Shown in pieces: positions 7,843 through 16,836 of a DNA stretch of 64,000 nucleotides. The notes under the pieces are model-generated. The model was not told the origin of the DNA. It ran no database searches and saw only the letters and a program-made list of their open reading frames with translations. A program made the position numbers and the translations under genes. Origin of the DNA: Leptospira sp. (lineage in GTDB: Bacteria; Spirochaetota; Leptospiria; Leptospirales; Leptospiraceae). The stretch covers positions 41,341 to 105,340 of the forward strand of contig JACVCB010000013.1 in the NCBI GenBank assembly GCA_016742255.1, given 5' to 3'. Positions within the stretch are counted from its first letter, which is position 1. Every line of letters begins with the position of its first letter.

Positions 7843-8720
7843 CTTTCAACTCCCGGGAAACAACCAGGAAAACTAAATACAATGTCTTCTGCTTGCAAGT
7901 TCTGTTGCAGGATATTGTATAAACTTACATTGGAGACTTTGGAGATGATGATGGTTCCAGGAAACAACACTGACAACTGTTGTAAAAATCGTATTGGAGA
8001 ACCTGAAACTGTTCTGTCTTGGAATAGTGAACTTAAAGAGAACAATATTTCTACATTCCCACTCCGACCGTTTTTAATTGGAATTTTGCATTTTGGTGTA
8101 ATAATTTTATTACCTTGAGGAAGAAGGATTGTAATATCATTTCCATTTACAGTCATCTTAATATAAATCTCTTCCCAACTCACATTGGCAATGGCGACTA
8201 CCCCAAGAGGCATGTTTGTCACCTTTGTATTGGAGAACAAAAAACTTGCCCCTGTTTCCATTGTGCTATTGAATTGGGTGATATTGGAAATGGTACCTGC
8301 ATTTAGAAATGGATAGGTTTTTCCATACAAATCGTCTGCTGGCAAATCCAAAGGAACTGTATACGGTGTATGGGTTTTGGCAACAGCCGTACTCCTTTCG
8401 GAACTTGTGGTTGAAACTCCAAGCACTTGGTTTGGTGGGTTGATCCGGTAAGTTCCCGTTTCCCAATTGATGTAGGTTCCTGATTGGACAGAAAGGTTGT
8501 AAACAACTGCATTACTTGTCAGGCTAAAAAGATTGAGATTATCGTCAGCTTGGTCATCATAACTACGCAAATTGGTTCCAATGGGAATTGTTTGGTTGTT
8601 ATTGAAAAAAATTAGGTTTTGGAAGATGACTAATTTTTCTTCTTCCCGATTGCCAACGGAACCAAATGTACATTGGGTGATAAGGCCCAGACACAAAACC
8701 AGGGCCAATTGATTTTTCAT
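7839..8720 (-). CDS. Hypothetical lipoprotein of the MbnPH-like operon
   Basis: A 293-residue lipoprotein: MKNQLALVLCLGLITQC gives a signal peptide with a lipobox at Cys17. I use the ATG at 8720, with GAAAG 8 bases upstream; a TTG at 8735 overlaps the upstream stop and is the alternative. The mature protein is Ser/Thr/Asn-rich with predicted beta strands and two late Cys (KCKIPIK and FPGCFPG). No family is recognised. It sits between the di-haem MbnH-like gene and the barrel protein and may be a periplasmic binding partner; this is inferred only from position. Confidence 0.6.
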   Translation of the reverse strand: MKNQLALVLCLGLITQCTFGSVGNREEEKLVIFQNLIFFNNNQTIPIGTNLRSYDDQADDNLNLFSLTSNAVVYNLSVQSGTYINWETGTYRINPPNQVLGVSTTSSERSTAVAKTHTPYTVPLDLPADDLYGKTYPFLNAGTISNITQFNSTMETGASFLFSNTKVTNMPLGVVAIANVSWEEIYIKMTVNGNDITILLPQGNKIITPKCKIPIKNGRSGNVEILFSLSSLFQDRTVSGSPIRFLQQLSVLFPGTIIISKVSNVSLYNILQQNLQAEDIVFSFPGCFPGVER

Positions 8721-8731
8721 GTTAGGTGCTT

Positions 8732-9931
8732 TCAAAATGGACTCGCAAATTTTGGGTTCGACAAAAACTCATCATCTGTCAGTGCTAATAAGAAGTTTAC
8801 CATATTTTCTCTTTCTGTAACAGTAAGACTGAATGGCCGTATCAAAGTTGTATCTTTTGCTAAGGTTGTTTGACCACCTGATTCATAGTGAAGTATAACC
8901 TTTGTTAAAGCATTTTTTGCACAATCTCTTTTAGTTTTGCCTAAAGTAATCTTTGGATTTTCTGCATCATCACACATAAAACTTCCATCATGCATATAGG
9001 GATAAGTAACTCCAATGTTTCTTAGCGATGGAGCACGAAACTTCCCAATGTCGGATGAAATCCCAGTCACATCAAATAGTCCTTTTTTATCATTCGATAA
9101 AGGAGCATAGTAAGCATCAGAATGGATACCATTGCTATGGTAAAAAAATTCTTGCGAACCAGAATTTCCATGAAAAGCAGTGTCAGTAAAATTAAAACCA
9201 CCATGGCAATGGAAACACTCCGCCTTTTCTCCATTAAATAAGTTCATGCCAAGGACTTCCGATGCATTGAGAGCCGAACGATTGTTTCGAAAATTATACT
9301 GATCAAATCTTGAATTTCCAGAAATCATAGTACGCTGAAAACTCGCCAGCGCAAAACGTACATTTTGTTCATTTGCAGTAGGATCACCAAAAGCTCGTTG
9401 GAACATAGGTGGATAAATTGGATTCGCATTCAATCGATTGACAAAATCATTGTTTTGCAATCCTAGTTCCACTGGTGAGGCACCAAACATTGGCACGCGA
9501 GATTGTATCTCCAAATTTGTCATCAATGGATTGTTCCATGTCAATCGAGTATGATATGCAACATTGGAAAGGTGTTGGGAATTCCTAGGATGAATTTCAC
9601 CCGTGATTCCGGAAGGAAAAACTTTTGCATCAGCAAATGCAAATTCTTGAATATGACAACTTGAACAAGACATGGATTGGTCTCGCGAGAGTGCTCGATC
9701 ATAAAACAAAAATCTTCCGAGTTCCACCTTTGCTTCACTCATAGGGTTGATACTAGGAACGACGGGTGTAGGAAATCCTGGGGGTAAATTCCAATTATAT
9801 CCAGTAGGAATAGCAAATAATAGAAGCAATAAATTCTTATTGTTGTCTTCTTTTTGAAGATTTAATCCATCAAAAAGAAAAGAACAATTAAATTGTAAAA
9901 TTATAAGTAGAAATAAATAAATTCGATTCAT
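8732..9931 (-). CDS. MbnH-like di-haem cytochrome c peroxidase family protein
   Basis: A 399-residue secreted protein with two c-haem motifs, Cys89-SS-Cys92-His93 and Cys239-FH-Cys242-His243, in a bacterial di-haem peroxidase frame ([42 protein letters not shown]). The signal peptide ends in LQFNC, suggesting a lipid anchor. Placement directly downstream of an MbnP-like gene identifies the MbnH group. In characterised pairs MbnH oxidises a Trp of MbnP to kynurenine, creating a copper site; that role here is inferred. The ATG at 9931 has AGGAGG just upstream; an upstream start at 9970 is unlikely. Confidence 0.9.
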   Translation of the reverse strand: MNRIYLFLLIILQFNCSFLFDGLNLQKEDNNKNLLLLLFAIPTGYNWNLPPGFPTPVVPSINPMSEAKVELGRFLFYDRALSRDQSMSCSSCHIQEFAFADAKVFPSGITGEIHPRNSQHLSNVAYHTRLTWNNPLMTNLEIQSRVPMFGASPVELGLQNNDFVNRLNANPIYPPMFQRAFGDPTANEQNVRFALASFQRTMISGNSRFDQYNFRNNRSALNASEVLGMNLFNGEKAECFHCHGGFNFTDTAFHGNSGSQEFFYHSNGIHSDAYYAPLSNDKKGLFDVTGISSDIGKFRAPSLRNIGVTYPYMHDGSFMCDDAENPKITLGKTKRDCAKNALTKVILHYESGGQTTLAKDTTLIRPFSLTVTERENMVNFLLALTDDEFLSNPKFASPF

Positions 9932-9974
9932 AGTCCCTCCTTTGGGGGATTTTGCCCCCCAAAGAATCATCCTT

Positions 9975-10892
9975 TTAAGGTTTTAAATAGAAAGCAGAAT
10001 GAGATCCAGAACTCGCGCCAGTTGCAGAAATTAGACCTGTGCGAGTGATGACCTTAGCACATTCTGCATTAGCATTTCCTGGCATACACATTCCAATCGC
10101 CGCCGATTTAGTGTTCGTAGTATCTAATAATTTTTGCACATCAAAATATACTGGGTTTGCCGATGGATTCCAAGTATTTCCTTGTCCAACTGTCAAACGA
10201 ATTGTTGCACGATTTGCCAGTGTACACGTTACTGCAGGAGCAGTTCCTGTACAACTTGAACTCCCTAAATGATATGTTGATGCAACAGTAGATCCTGAGT
10301 CTGTAGTTTTCCAATCAAATTTCATAAAGATAAAACCTGTAAGCCAACTCCATTGCATCTTAGTTACATTAAACGGAGCTGAAGTTGTAGTTTCAGTAAT
10401 ATGATTTAAATTGTAAGGAACTCCAATTTTAAATTCGAGTCCAGTTACGTTACTAGGAGCCCTTGTCGTACGAATGCTTTTGTTTGTATCTGAATTTCCT
10501 TCTGTTGCACAATCACTAGTTCCATCTTCAAAATCTAGTAAAGCGACGGAAGAAGTTTGCCATTTCCCATCAGGAATCAAACTTGCATCTACTGTTGTAC
10601 CATCACTTAAAACATATTTTACATCATGAACATAAAATCTTGCGTCTTTTATATAGAGACCGTCACTCCCGGAAACACTCATTCCTGCGACAGCACTAAC
10701 TTCTGTCCCACATTTAACACCAGTTTTTCCTGCTGCGACCATTTCGAATGGTATTTCGGTATTCAATGCACTCAATAATACCAAACCAGCAAATAAATTG
10801 GTATTTTCTTCTTTTTTCTCATTCAATAAATCACACCCAAAAACTGTCAGGTGTGTAAATGCTATCAAAACAATTAATCTATATAATTTCAT
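9975..10892 (-). CDS. MbnP-like (metallo-mystery-pair four-Cys) lipoprotein
   Basis: A 305-residue lipoprotein with a lipobox VFGC (Cys20). It shows the MbnP pattern: KDARFYVHDVKY (83-93), an LLDFEDG block, GLEFKIGVPYNLNH (151-164) and MQWSWLTGFIFMKFDW (179-194), which carries the Trp residues of the family. Further Cys at 61, 128, 214, 223, 269 and 278 fit disulfides. Known MbnP proteins bind copper after Trp-to-kynurenine modification by partner MbnH, encoded 43 bases downstream. ATG at 10892 is supported by AAGGA seven bases upstream; a start at 10925 would spoil the signal peptide. Confidence 0.87.
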   Translation of the reverse strand: MKLYRLIVLIAFTHLTVFGCDLLNEKKEENTNLFAGLVLLSALNTEIPFEMVAAGKTGVKCGTEVSAVAGMSVSGSDGLYIKDARFYVHDVKYVLSDGTTVDASLIPDGKWQTSSVALLDFEDGTSDCATEGNSDTNKSIRTTRAPSNVTGLEFKIGVPYNLNHITETTTSAPFNVTKMQWSWLTGFIFMKFDWKTTDSGSTVASTYHLGSSSCTGTAPAVTCTLANRATIRLTVGQGNTWNPSANPVYFDVQKLLDTTNTKSAAIGMCMPGNANAECAKVITRTGLISATGASSGSHSAFYLKP

Positions 10893-10957
10893 TATAATAT
10901 CCTTTTTTTCTAATCTATCTTTCAATATTGCCGAAAGACTGGCAGTTTTAATTAAGA

Positions 10958-11428
10958 TTAAAAGAGACGTGGTGGTCGGAGTAAGGTAGGTAATTTTCCA
11001 TCCTCTAGAGTGGAAGGAGACTCAAAAACTAGATAAGAAAACAGAATTGGAACCGTTAGTCCAAATGTAAAATCTGGCCTATCCAAAGTTTGGTGGTGCA
11101 TCCGCAAAGACATCGCGTCTTTTTTCTTTTTTTTGCAAGAACAAAGATGTGCTTCGCCGGCTTTTGCATCATGACAACTTGGTTTTAAAGCAAGTTCTTT
11201 TGTATGTGAGTGATTTGTTTCGTCAGAAGTAGAAATCTTCCCACTTTGTTTTTCCTGAAACAATTGGTCTTCAGAATTGGTATGTTTTTCTTTTTTGGAG
11301 CCATGGTTGCATTTGCAGATTTTGGAGTTTGACTCAAGGCAAAACCCAAGCAACCCACTTCCCAAAAAGAAAAATTGGGTGGTAAGTACTAAGGTCAAAA
11401 ATCCTGCAATCCACCGAAAGGAGACCAT
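10958..11428 (-). CDS. Cys/His-rich membrane-associated hypothetical protein
   Basis: A 156-residue protein with an N-terminal hydrophobic segment (about 8-30), an ICKCNHG motif (Cys38, Cys40), a His-rich middle (ETNHSHTKE), a second motif SCHDAK...HLCSCKKKKK (Cys85, Cys96, Cys98), MHHQ, and a second hydrophobic stretch (about 120-135). The layout suggests a periplasmic loop that binds soft metals such as copper between two membrane anchors. No family is recognised. It is promoter-proximal to mbnP on the same strand with 65 bases between, so it probably heads the operon. Confidence 0.6.
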   Translation of the reverse strand: MVSFRWIAGFLTLVLTTQFFFLGSGLLGFCLESNSKICKCNHGSKKEKHTNSEDQLFQEKQSGKISTSDETNHSHTKELALKPSCHDAKAGEAHLCSCKKKKKDAMSLRMHHQTLDRPDFTFGLTVPILFSYLVFESPSTLEDGKLPTLLRPPRLF

Positions 11429-11553
11429 CTACCCCAATCTTTTGTCCAGTGTCCAAAAATCGAGACAATTTTTGGACAAATTGAGTGTTCCCCGTCTTGC
11501 CCTTTGAAAAGATGGTCTTGGAACCAAATGCAACCAAGCTAGAGGCCCTCACG

Positions 11554-11880
11554 ATGAAACGCACAGAACTGGAACGCAGAGAAAGAGAGCTGCGAAAGGC
11601 AGAAAAGAAAAAGATCCAACCCGGAGAGAAGGAAGCAATGAGTGTAGGTGACTACATTGATGCTCTTTTTGGAATGTTCCGTTACGATTCAGATGAAATT
11701 TTCAATGCATCCGATGATGAAAACATTCTCGAACTGCTAGAAAACATGAAAATGGAACACCCTGAAAAACAATGGGATGTGATCATTCGAAAAGCAGTGA
11801 ATAAAACGAAAGTGGAACAAAAAGATAAAGCATACGACGCACTTCGTAACTTAGCTGGAATATCCGTAGCCACCGCATAA
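11554..11880 (+). CDS. Conserved hypothetical protein
   Basis: A cytoplasmic protein of 108 residues. It begins with a highly charged helix (RTELERRERELRKAEKKK), then a helical acidic domain with DYIDALFGMFRYDSDEIF and a VNKTKVEQKDKAYDALRN segment. I use the ATG at 11554, with AGAGG 8 bases upstream; earlier in-frame starts (GTG 11485, ATG 11512) lack good ribosome sites. No known domain; it has the look of a Leptospira-specific small protein. It is divergent from the MbnPH-like operon and shares its upstream region. Confidence 0.6.
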   Translation: MKRTELERRERELRKAEKKKIQPGEKEAMSVGDYIDALFGMFRYDSDEIFNASDDENILELLENMKMEHPEKQWDVIIRKAVNKTKVEQKDKAYDALRNLAGISVATA

Positions 11881-11948
11881 TTCCTTTTTTTCTTCTACAA
11901 ACAGATTTACAAAGGAAGGTTCACGTCTTATACTAGTGACCTTCCTGT

Positions 11949-13925
11949 ATGAAACAGACCTTTACCATCATTCTGTTATGTCTCTTTCATACCATATTGG
12001 GAGCAGAAGAGAACGACTGCCCCAAAGTAAAAACATTTCCTATTTCAACAAACCAAGGCAAACCCTCTGACCTTTCGTTTCATTTGGCTTTTTCTGCTAC
12101 GAACGAACCCATTGCAGAACTGAAAGCTGTTTTATCCTTATTCAAATCTAAACCTGTTACGTTAGCAAACGGAGAGGTTCCCAATTTTGGAAACACTGCA
12201 AACCAATATTGGTTTTGTTATAGATTGCATAATGATGAAAACCATAATAAACGAACGATCTCATTTATCAAATACCCACTCTTAGATGAAGTTCAATTTT
12301 ACGCCTTACGTGAATCAGGTGAAATAAACCAAAACATTCAAGGTCGTAAGTTCCCATTTCAGAATCGCGACAAGGATTACCGAGGATTTAGCTTTGAAAC
12401 TGAATTGTTACCAAGTGAAACAGTCACCTATTTTGTAGGAATCAAAACAGATAGTTCTGTGTCGGTTCCACTTATGGTAGCCGAGGAAAAACATTTTGAT
12501 TCATACGAATCATTGGATATTCTTTTGCAGGGAATGTTTTTTGGAATCGTTTGTGTGATGAGTTTATATAACTTGTTTGTCTATTTTATGGTTAGAGATA
12601 AGGCATATATTTTTTATGTAAACTATTTGATCTTTGCAGCCATTTTATTCCAACTTTCGCTTCAAGGTTTATTACCGGTTTTATTTTTTCAGAATTCACC
12701 TGACCTAGTTTATAATGCTCATAACTTTTTATATTTTTTATTCTTACTTTCTTGTTTTCCAATGAGTATTACGTTCATGAATTTGAAGGAGAATGCTCCT
12801 CGTTTGTACATTGGATTTATGGCTTTGTCTGTCATTCCAATGGTATGTTTATTATTATTACCATTTTTACCTTACCGTGAACTAAACCAATTTGGTGATT
12901 TGTTATCTTCCTTCTTAGCGTTTTATGCCCTTTTTGTATCTTATTATGTTTCGTTTGTAAAAAAATTTCCACCAGCTCGTTTTTATTTTTTCGGTTACTT
13001 TATGTTAATCATAGGCGGACTGACCACAGTACTTAAGTACATGGGATTTTTTCCAGTAAATGTTTTTACGGAAAATGCCTTCCAAGCGGCAACAGCGATT
13101 GAAGTTTTACTTATGGCATTTGGACTTGGTGATAGGATTTCTGTTGTTCAAAAAGAAAAAGAAAGAATTCAAATTAAAGCTGAAATCAACAAACAAAAGT
13201 TAATCGCTTATGGCAAAGAGTTAAAACTTGCACAAAAACTCCAAGAATCAACCTTACCGCAAATTTTACCAAAATTCCCTGGCCTTTCGATCAAAACCGG
13301 TTATTTCCCAGCTTCACTAGTTGGTGGGGATTTTTATGACTTAACCGTGTATGGGAAACAACAAATCTGCGGTCTCATTGCTGATGTCACTGGTCATGGT
13401 GTTCCTGCAGCAATTGAAGCTGCCATGTTAAAAATTGCCTATATGCAGACATTGGCATTCGCAAACAAACCAGGAAAAGTGTTAGAAAGTATCAACCAAG
13501 CCCTTGCAGGGAATTACAAAAACCAATTTTTGACTGCAAGTGCCATCTTTATCGATTTAGAACAAAAAGTATTAAAAATCGCAAATGCAGGACACCCCGC
13601 CTTATACAAGTTCAGCGAGAACTCCAAGTCCATCGATGTCATTCGACCAAAAGGAAAACTCATTGGTTTTTCAAAAGAAGGATTATATTCAGATGAGGTT
13701 CATTCCATCCAAAAAGGAGATAAGTTATTATTATTCACGGATGGGATTTGGGACCTTTGGGAAAATGGAGACTCAGGAGAAGAAGCTCTCTTAGATTGGT
13801 TACTGCAAAGAAAAGCAGAATCCGTTGAATCTTTGTATGGTGGGATTGATGAACACATTCGCCTGCGAAACAAAGAAGGTCCCGCAGACGACGATATTAC
13901 TTTTCTTCTATTCGAAATTACGTAA
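11949..13925 (+). CDS. 7TM-DISM receptor fused to SpoIIE/PP2C-type phosphatase
   Basis: A 658-residue inner-membrane signalling protein. A signal peptide (about 1-18) precedes a periplasmic DISMED2-like domain (about 40-180), seven membrane spans (about 190-400), a coiled coil (QKEKERIQIKAEINKQKL) and a PP2C-type domain with LVGGDFYDL, LIADVTGHGVPAA, LFTDGIWDLWENG and DDDITFLLFEI, which carry the metal-binding Asp residues. It should dephosphorylate a phospho-Ser/Thr target such as an anti-sigma-factor antagonist in response to an external ligand. No anti-sigma gene is adjacent, so the partner is unknown. Confidence 0.88.
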   Translation: MKQTFTIILLCLFHTILGAEENDCPKVKTFPISTNQGKPSDLSFHLAFSATNEPIAELKAVLSLFKSKPVTLANGEVPNFGNTANQYWFCYRLHNDENHNKRTISFIKYPLLDEVQFYALRESGEINQNIQGRKFPFQNRDKDYRGFSFETELLPSETVTYFVGIKTDSSVSVPLMVAEEKHFDSYESLDILLQGMFFGIVCVMSLYNLFVYFMVRDKAYIFYVNYLIFAAILFQLSLQGLLPVLFFQNSPDLVYNAHNFLYFLFLLSCFPMSITFMNLKENAPRLYIGFMALSVIPMVCLLLLPFLPYRELNQFGDLLSSFLAFYALFVSYYVSFVKKFPPARFYFFGYFMLIIGGLTTVLKYMGFFPVNVFTENAFQAATAIEVLLMAFGLGDRISVVQKEKERIQIKAEINKQKLIAYGKELKLAQKLQESTLPQILPKFPGLSIKTGYFPASLVGGDFYDLTVYGKQQICGLIADVTGHGVPAAIEAAMLKIAYMQTLAFANKPGKVLESINQALAGNYKNQFLTASAIFIDLEQKVLKIANAGHPALYKFSENSKSIDVIRPKGKLIGFSKEGLYSDEVHSIQKGDKLLLFTDGIWDLWENGDSGEEALLDWLLQRKAESVESLYGGIDEHIRLRNKEGPADDDITFLLFEIT

Positions 13926-13947
13926 ATCAGCCAAACAAATATACGGA

Positions 13948-15624
13948 CTAAACGTCCGCATAAATGGCTGCATTGAGTAACCTTGAAATATTATCTAAAT
14001 TTCTGGAAATATCTCTGTAAAGAAGCGCAGGTAATAGATTGTCTTTTTTCTGATACTTTTTCTTCTTCACTTTGGATTCATTCTTTTTGATCGATCGAAT
14101 CATTTGGAAACGATACTCACGACTTTGGTTACGCACTTGTGGATTCCCAAGGATATCAAATGTTTCACTTTGTTCCAAGTTCACAAGTAAAATGTCGTAA
14201 TGGTGTTTGAGTAAGTCCATTTGGTCTTTTACAGAGTTTGCAAAGTTTTTGTCGAAAGAAACTTTTTGTCTGTGTGATTTACGGATTTTTCTTGCGATTG
14301 ATGCAAAATTATCTCCCATCTCTTCCACAGCTTTCACTCTTTCCATAATCCCTAAAACATCTTTTGCGTAGTTACCAGTGATACCAGATTCTTGGACTTG
14401 GTTCAAGTACGTTAACACTTCAGTTCTCACTTGATCGAGTTCTTCTTCTTTTTTCAGAACTTGTCCAATCCTTGCGGCATCATACGGTTGGAGTAAAATT
14501 TGTTCTGTCAATCGGAGGAAATCGTATGTATCACGAATGATTTTTTTCGTAAATTCTACGAGTTCCACCATTGCAAGTTCTGTTGTTTTCACAGTCCCTG
14601 CTTGCAACAATCGAATGGAATCTTTTTCTTTTCCAGTTTTGGATGCAAGACCATCTACGATCGCACTCACCACTTTGGAAATGGTATTCACAAACCAAAT
14701 GAGAATGAGAGTGTTAGTGATGTTAAACATTGTATGGAATAAAGATATGTGAAATCTTGTAGATTCTTTATCCGTAAGTGGATCACCAGGAATCAGATCA
14801 TCAACAATCCCTGTGAAAATTTTAAAGAAAAGCAGAGCCCATACCACACCAAACACATTGAATAATGTATGTGCTAAAGCTGCTTTTTTGGCATTTCGAT
14901 TCCCTGGAATGGCCGCTAAATTGGCGGTGATGGTTGTACCGATGTTTTCACCAAGAATCATACCATAAGCTGCATCAATTGGGATATAACCAGAAAATGC
15001 GAGAGTAATGGTGATGGTTGTAGATGCAGAAGAAGATTGGATAACAATTGTTAGCAAAGCTCCAATCAAAACAAACAACAAGATCGAATTAAATCCCATG
15101 TTTGTGAATTGTTGTAAGAAAACAAAACTTTCTGGGTCTTTTGCACTATCAGGTACCGAAGACTTTAAGTAGTCCAATCCCAAAAACAAAAAACCAAATC
15201 CGATGAGAAACGTTCCCCAACCAGATCGACTTTCTTTTCTCGAGAAGTTTAGAACAACTCCTGCGGCAATCGCTGGTAAAGCGAAGGAAGCAATGTTAAA
15301 TTTGAATCCCAGAAAGGAAACAATCCATGCTGTAATCGTAGTACCAATATTGGCTCCCATGATGACACCGATGGCTTGTGCCAGAGAAATCAAACCGGCA
15401 TTGACAAAACCTACAACAAGCACAGTGGTCGCTGAACTAGATTGAATGGTTGAGGTAATGAATAATCCGCTGAAAACAGCAGACACACGATTTCGTGTCA
15501 TGGAAGAGAGAAAGGAACGAAGCCTATCTCCTGCCACACGTTGTAAGGACTCACTGAGTAATTTCATCCCATAGATGAAAACCCCGAGCCCACCTAAAAC
15601 TTGAATGAGTAACGGCCAATTCAT
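13948..15624 (-). CDS. Na+/Pi cotransporter family protein with C-terminal PhoU domain
   Basis: A 558-residue inner-membrane transporter. Two inverted NaPi-II repeats carry the signature QSSSATT (about 61-67) and QSSSASTT (about 197-204), each followed by GANIGTT and GENIGTT motifs that form the substrate site. A helical PhoU-like domain fills the last 200 residues (EEELDQVRTEVLTYL, RVKAVEEMGDNFASIA). It probably imports phosphate with sodium. It is convergent with the phosphatase gene, 22 bases apart. The ATG at 15624 begins the first membrane span. Confidence 0.9.
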   Translation of the reverse strand: MNWPLLIQVLGGLGVFIYGMKLLSESLQRVAGDRLRSFLSSMTRNRVSAVFSGLFITSTIQSSSATTVLVVGFVNAGLISLAQAIGVIMGANIGTTITAWIVSFLGFKFNIASFALPAIAAGVVLNFSRKESRSGWGTFLIGFGFLFLGLDYLKSSVPDSAKDPESFVFLQQFTNMGFNSILLFVLIGALLTIVIQSSSASTTITITLAFSGYIPIDAAYGMILGENIGTTITANLAAIPGNRNAKKAALAHTLFNVFGVVWALLFFKIFTGIVDDLIPGDPLTDKESTRFHISLFHTMFNITNTLILIWFVNTISKVVSAIVDGLASKTGKEKDSIRLLQAGTVKTTELAMVELVEFTKKIIRDTYDFLRLTEQILLQPYDAARIGQVLKKEEELDQVRTEVLTYLNQVQESGITGNYAKDVLGIMERVKAVEEMGDNFASIARKIRKSHRQKVSFDKNFANSVKDQMDLLKHHYDILLVNLEQSETFDILGNPQVRNQSREYRFQMIRSIKKNESKVKKKKYQKKDNLLPALLYRDISRNLDNISRLLNAAIYADV

Positions 15625-15724
15625 AGATATTGATATTTCCAGGGTTCAATTTCTTTGATTACAATTTGGTACCAACCTTTTATTCGGTTGCAGTATTTTT
15701 TTCCGTATATAGATTGTAATCAAT

Positions 15725-16210
15725 ATGTCAAAAACGATCAGCAAAGGAATGGTTGTAGGATTTTCCTATCACCTAAAGAACGCCCAGGGAGAAACTCTGG
15801 ACCAATCAGATGAACCGCTATTATACCTCCACGGCTGGCAAAATATCATCCCTGGACTGGAAAAAGAACTAGAAGGTCTAGTGAATGGTGATTCAAAAAA
15901 TGTCACTGTACCACCTGAAGAAGGTTATGGGACATATAACGAAGCACTCATTTTCCAAGTTCCTAAAACAGAACTTCCACCGGAAGCGGAGTTAGAAGTT
16001 GGAATGGAATTCCAAACAGATACACCTGAAGGTAGAATGATTCTATATCTCCAAGAAGTGAGAGATGCAGATGTGATTTTAAACGGCAATCATCCGTTAG
16101 CTGGTGAAACACTTCATTTTGATGTCACCATCAAATCCATTCGCGAAGCAACCGACGAAGAAAAACAACACGGACACGTACATGGCCCAGGTGGACACCA
16201 CCACCACTAA
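15725..16210 (+). CDS. slyD: FKBP-type peptidyl-prolyl isomerase, SlyD-like
   Basis: A 161-residue protein with the SlyD layout: FKBP strands (GMVVGFSYHLKNAQGETLDQ), an IPGLEKELEG active-site segment, an inserted IF chaperone flap (about 70-125) and return to FKBP (HFDVTIKSIREA). The tail HGHVHGPGGHHHH is a short metal-binding end typical of SlyD, known to bind nickel or other metals. It should act as a cytoplasmic folding helper. The gene is monocistronic by appearance, with hairpins after the stop. Confidence 0.9.
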   Translation: MSKTISKGMVVGFSYHLKNAQGETLDQSDEPLLYLHGWQNIIPGLEKELEGLVNGDSKNVTVPPEEGYGTYNEALIFQVPKTELPPEAELEVGMEFQTDTPEGRMILYLQEVRDADVILNGNHPLAGETLHFDVTIKSIREATDEEKQHGHVHGPGGHHHH

Positions 16211-16211
16211 A

Positions 16212-16298
16212 AACGAAATCCTTCGTTATTTTCCCTCTGAGTCTTCTTTCAGATTGCTTTTTTTAGAAAGGGTAATTACACTGACAGAAGATTCAGAG
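16212..16298 (+). other. Structured intergenic RNA region between slyD and the RRM gene
   Basis: AACGAA (16212-16217) pairs with TTCGTT (16222-16227) just after the slyD stop. A longer stem pairs CTCTGAGTCTTCT (16235-16247) with AGAAGATTCAGAG (16286-16298), 13 pairs with one G-T wobble and a 38-base interior. The rest of the 256-base gap to 16467 holds a CCCTAAAAGGG element near 16398 but no gene I can support. It could be the slyD 3' end or the leader of the RRM gene. Confidence 0.4.
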
Positions 16299-16466
16299 TA
16301 TTGTTGATTTTCACCGCCGAAGTAGTCCTTTCAAGCTTGCACGCTGGTAGCTTTCCCAAGTTTTTCCCTGCATTTTTCTGGAGTTCTTACCAAAAATCCC
16401 TAAAAGGGTCCCGACGATTGTAAATCTAGAATTCCCGAGTCAACTTTAACAAACAGGACAAAAACT

Positions 16467-16730
16467 ATGTCAGTAAACATTTATGTTGGCAACCTTTCTT
16501 ACGATATGACTGAAGGAAAACTCAATGAGCTTTTTTCAGCACACGGTGCAGTAACTTCTGCAAAAATCATCACTGATCAGTATTCTGGTCGTTCTAAAGG
16601 TTTCGGATTCATCGAAATGAAAGATGGAAAAGAAGCTGATAACGCGATCAAAGATCTTAACGGAAAAAACATCCTTAACCGTGAGATGAAAGTAAACATC
16701 GCAAAACCTAAAACTAACAACTGGAGATAA
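16467..16730 (+). CDS. RRM-domain RNA-binding protein
   Basis: A single RNA recognition motif of 87 residues: RNP2 is IYVGNL (5-10) and RNP1 is KGFGFIEM (about 44-51), both with the aromatic residues that stack on RNA. A short basic tail (KPKTNNWR) follows. Such small RRM proteins in spirochaetes, cyanobacteria and proteobacteria are often cold-induced RNA chaperones; cold induction here is inference, though a long structured leader is consistent with it. An AACAGGACAAAAACT leader with AGGA gives the ribosome site. A strong terminator follows. Confidence 0.93.
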   Translation: MSVNIYVGNLSYDMTEGKLNELFSAHGAVTSAKIITDQYSGRSKGFGFIEMKDGKEADNAIKDLNGKNILNREMKVNIAKPKTNNWR

Positions 16731-16743
16731 TCCAAGTTTGTCT

Positions 16744-16782
16744 AAAACCGTCGTTTAACCTAGGTTTGACGGCGGTTTTTTT
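16744..16782 (+). terminator. Rho-independent terminator of the RRM gene
   Basis: AAAACCGTCGT (16744-16754) pairs with ACGGCGGTTTT (16769-16779), with one T-G wobble, followed by an uninterrupted T run to 16782. It starts 14 bases after the stop. Classic intrinsic terminator. Confidence 0.9.
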
Positions 16783-16836
16783 GTGCCTTTTGGTTTTTTT
16801 AGACCAAACATTGATTACCTACCTGACTCAAATTGC

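Noticed and set aside
13944..13958. CGGAC/GTCCG hairpin between convergent genes as a terminator
   Set aside because: Only five pairs, partly inside the transporter gene, with no T run.
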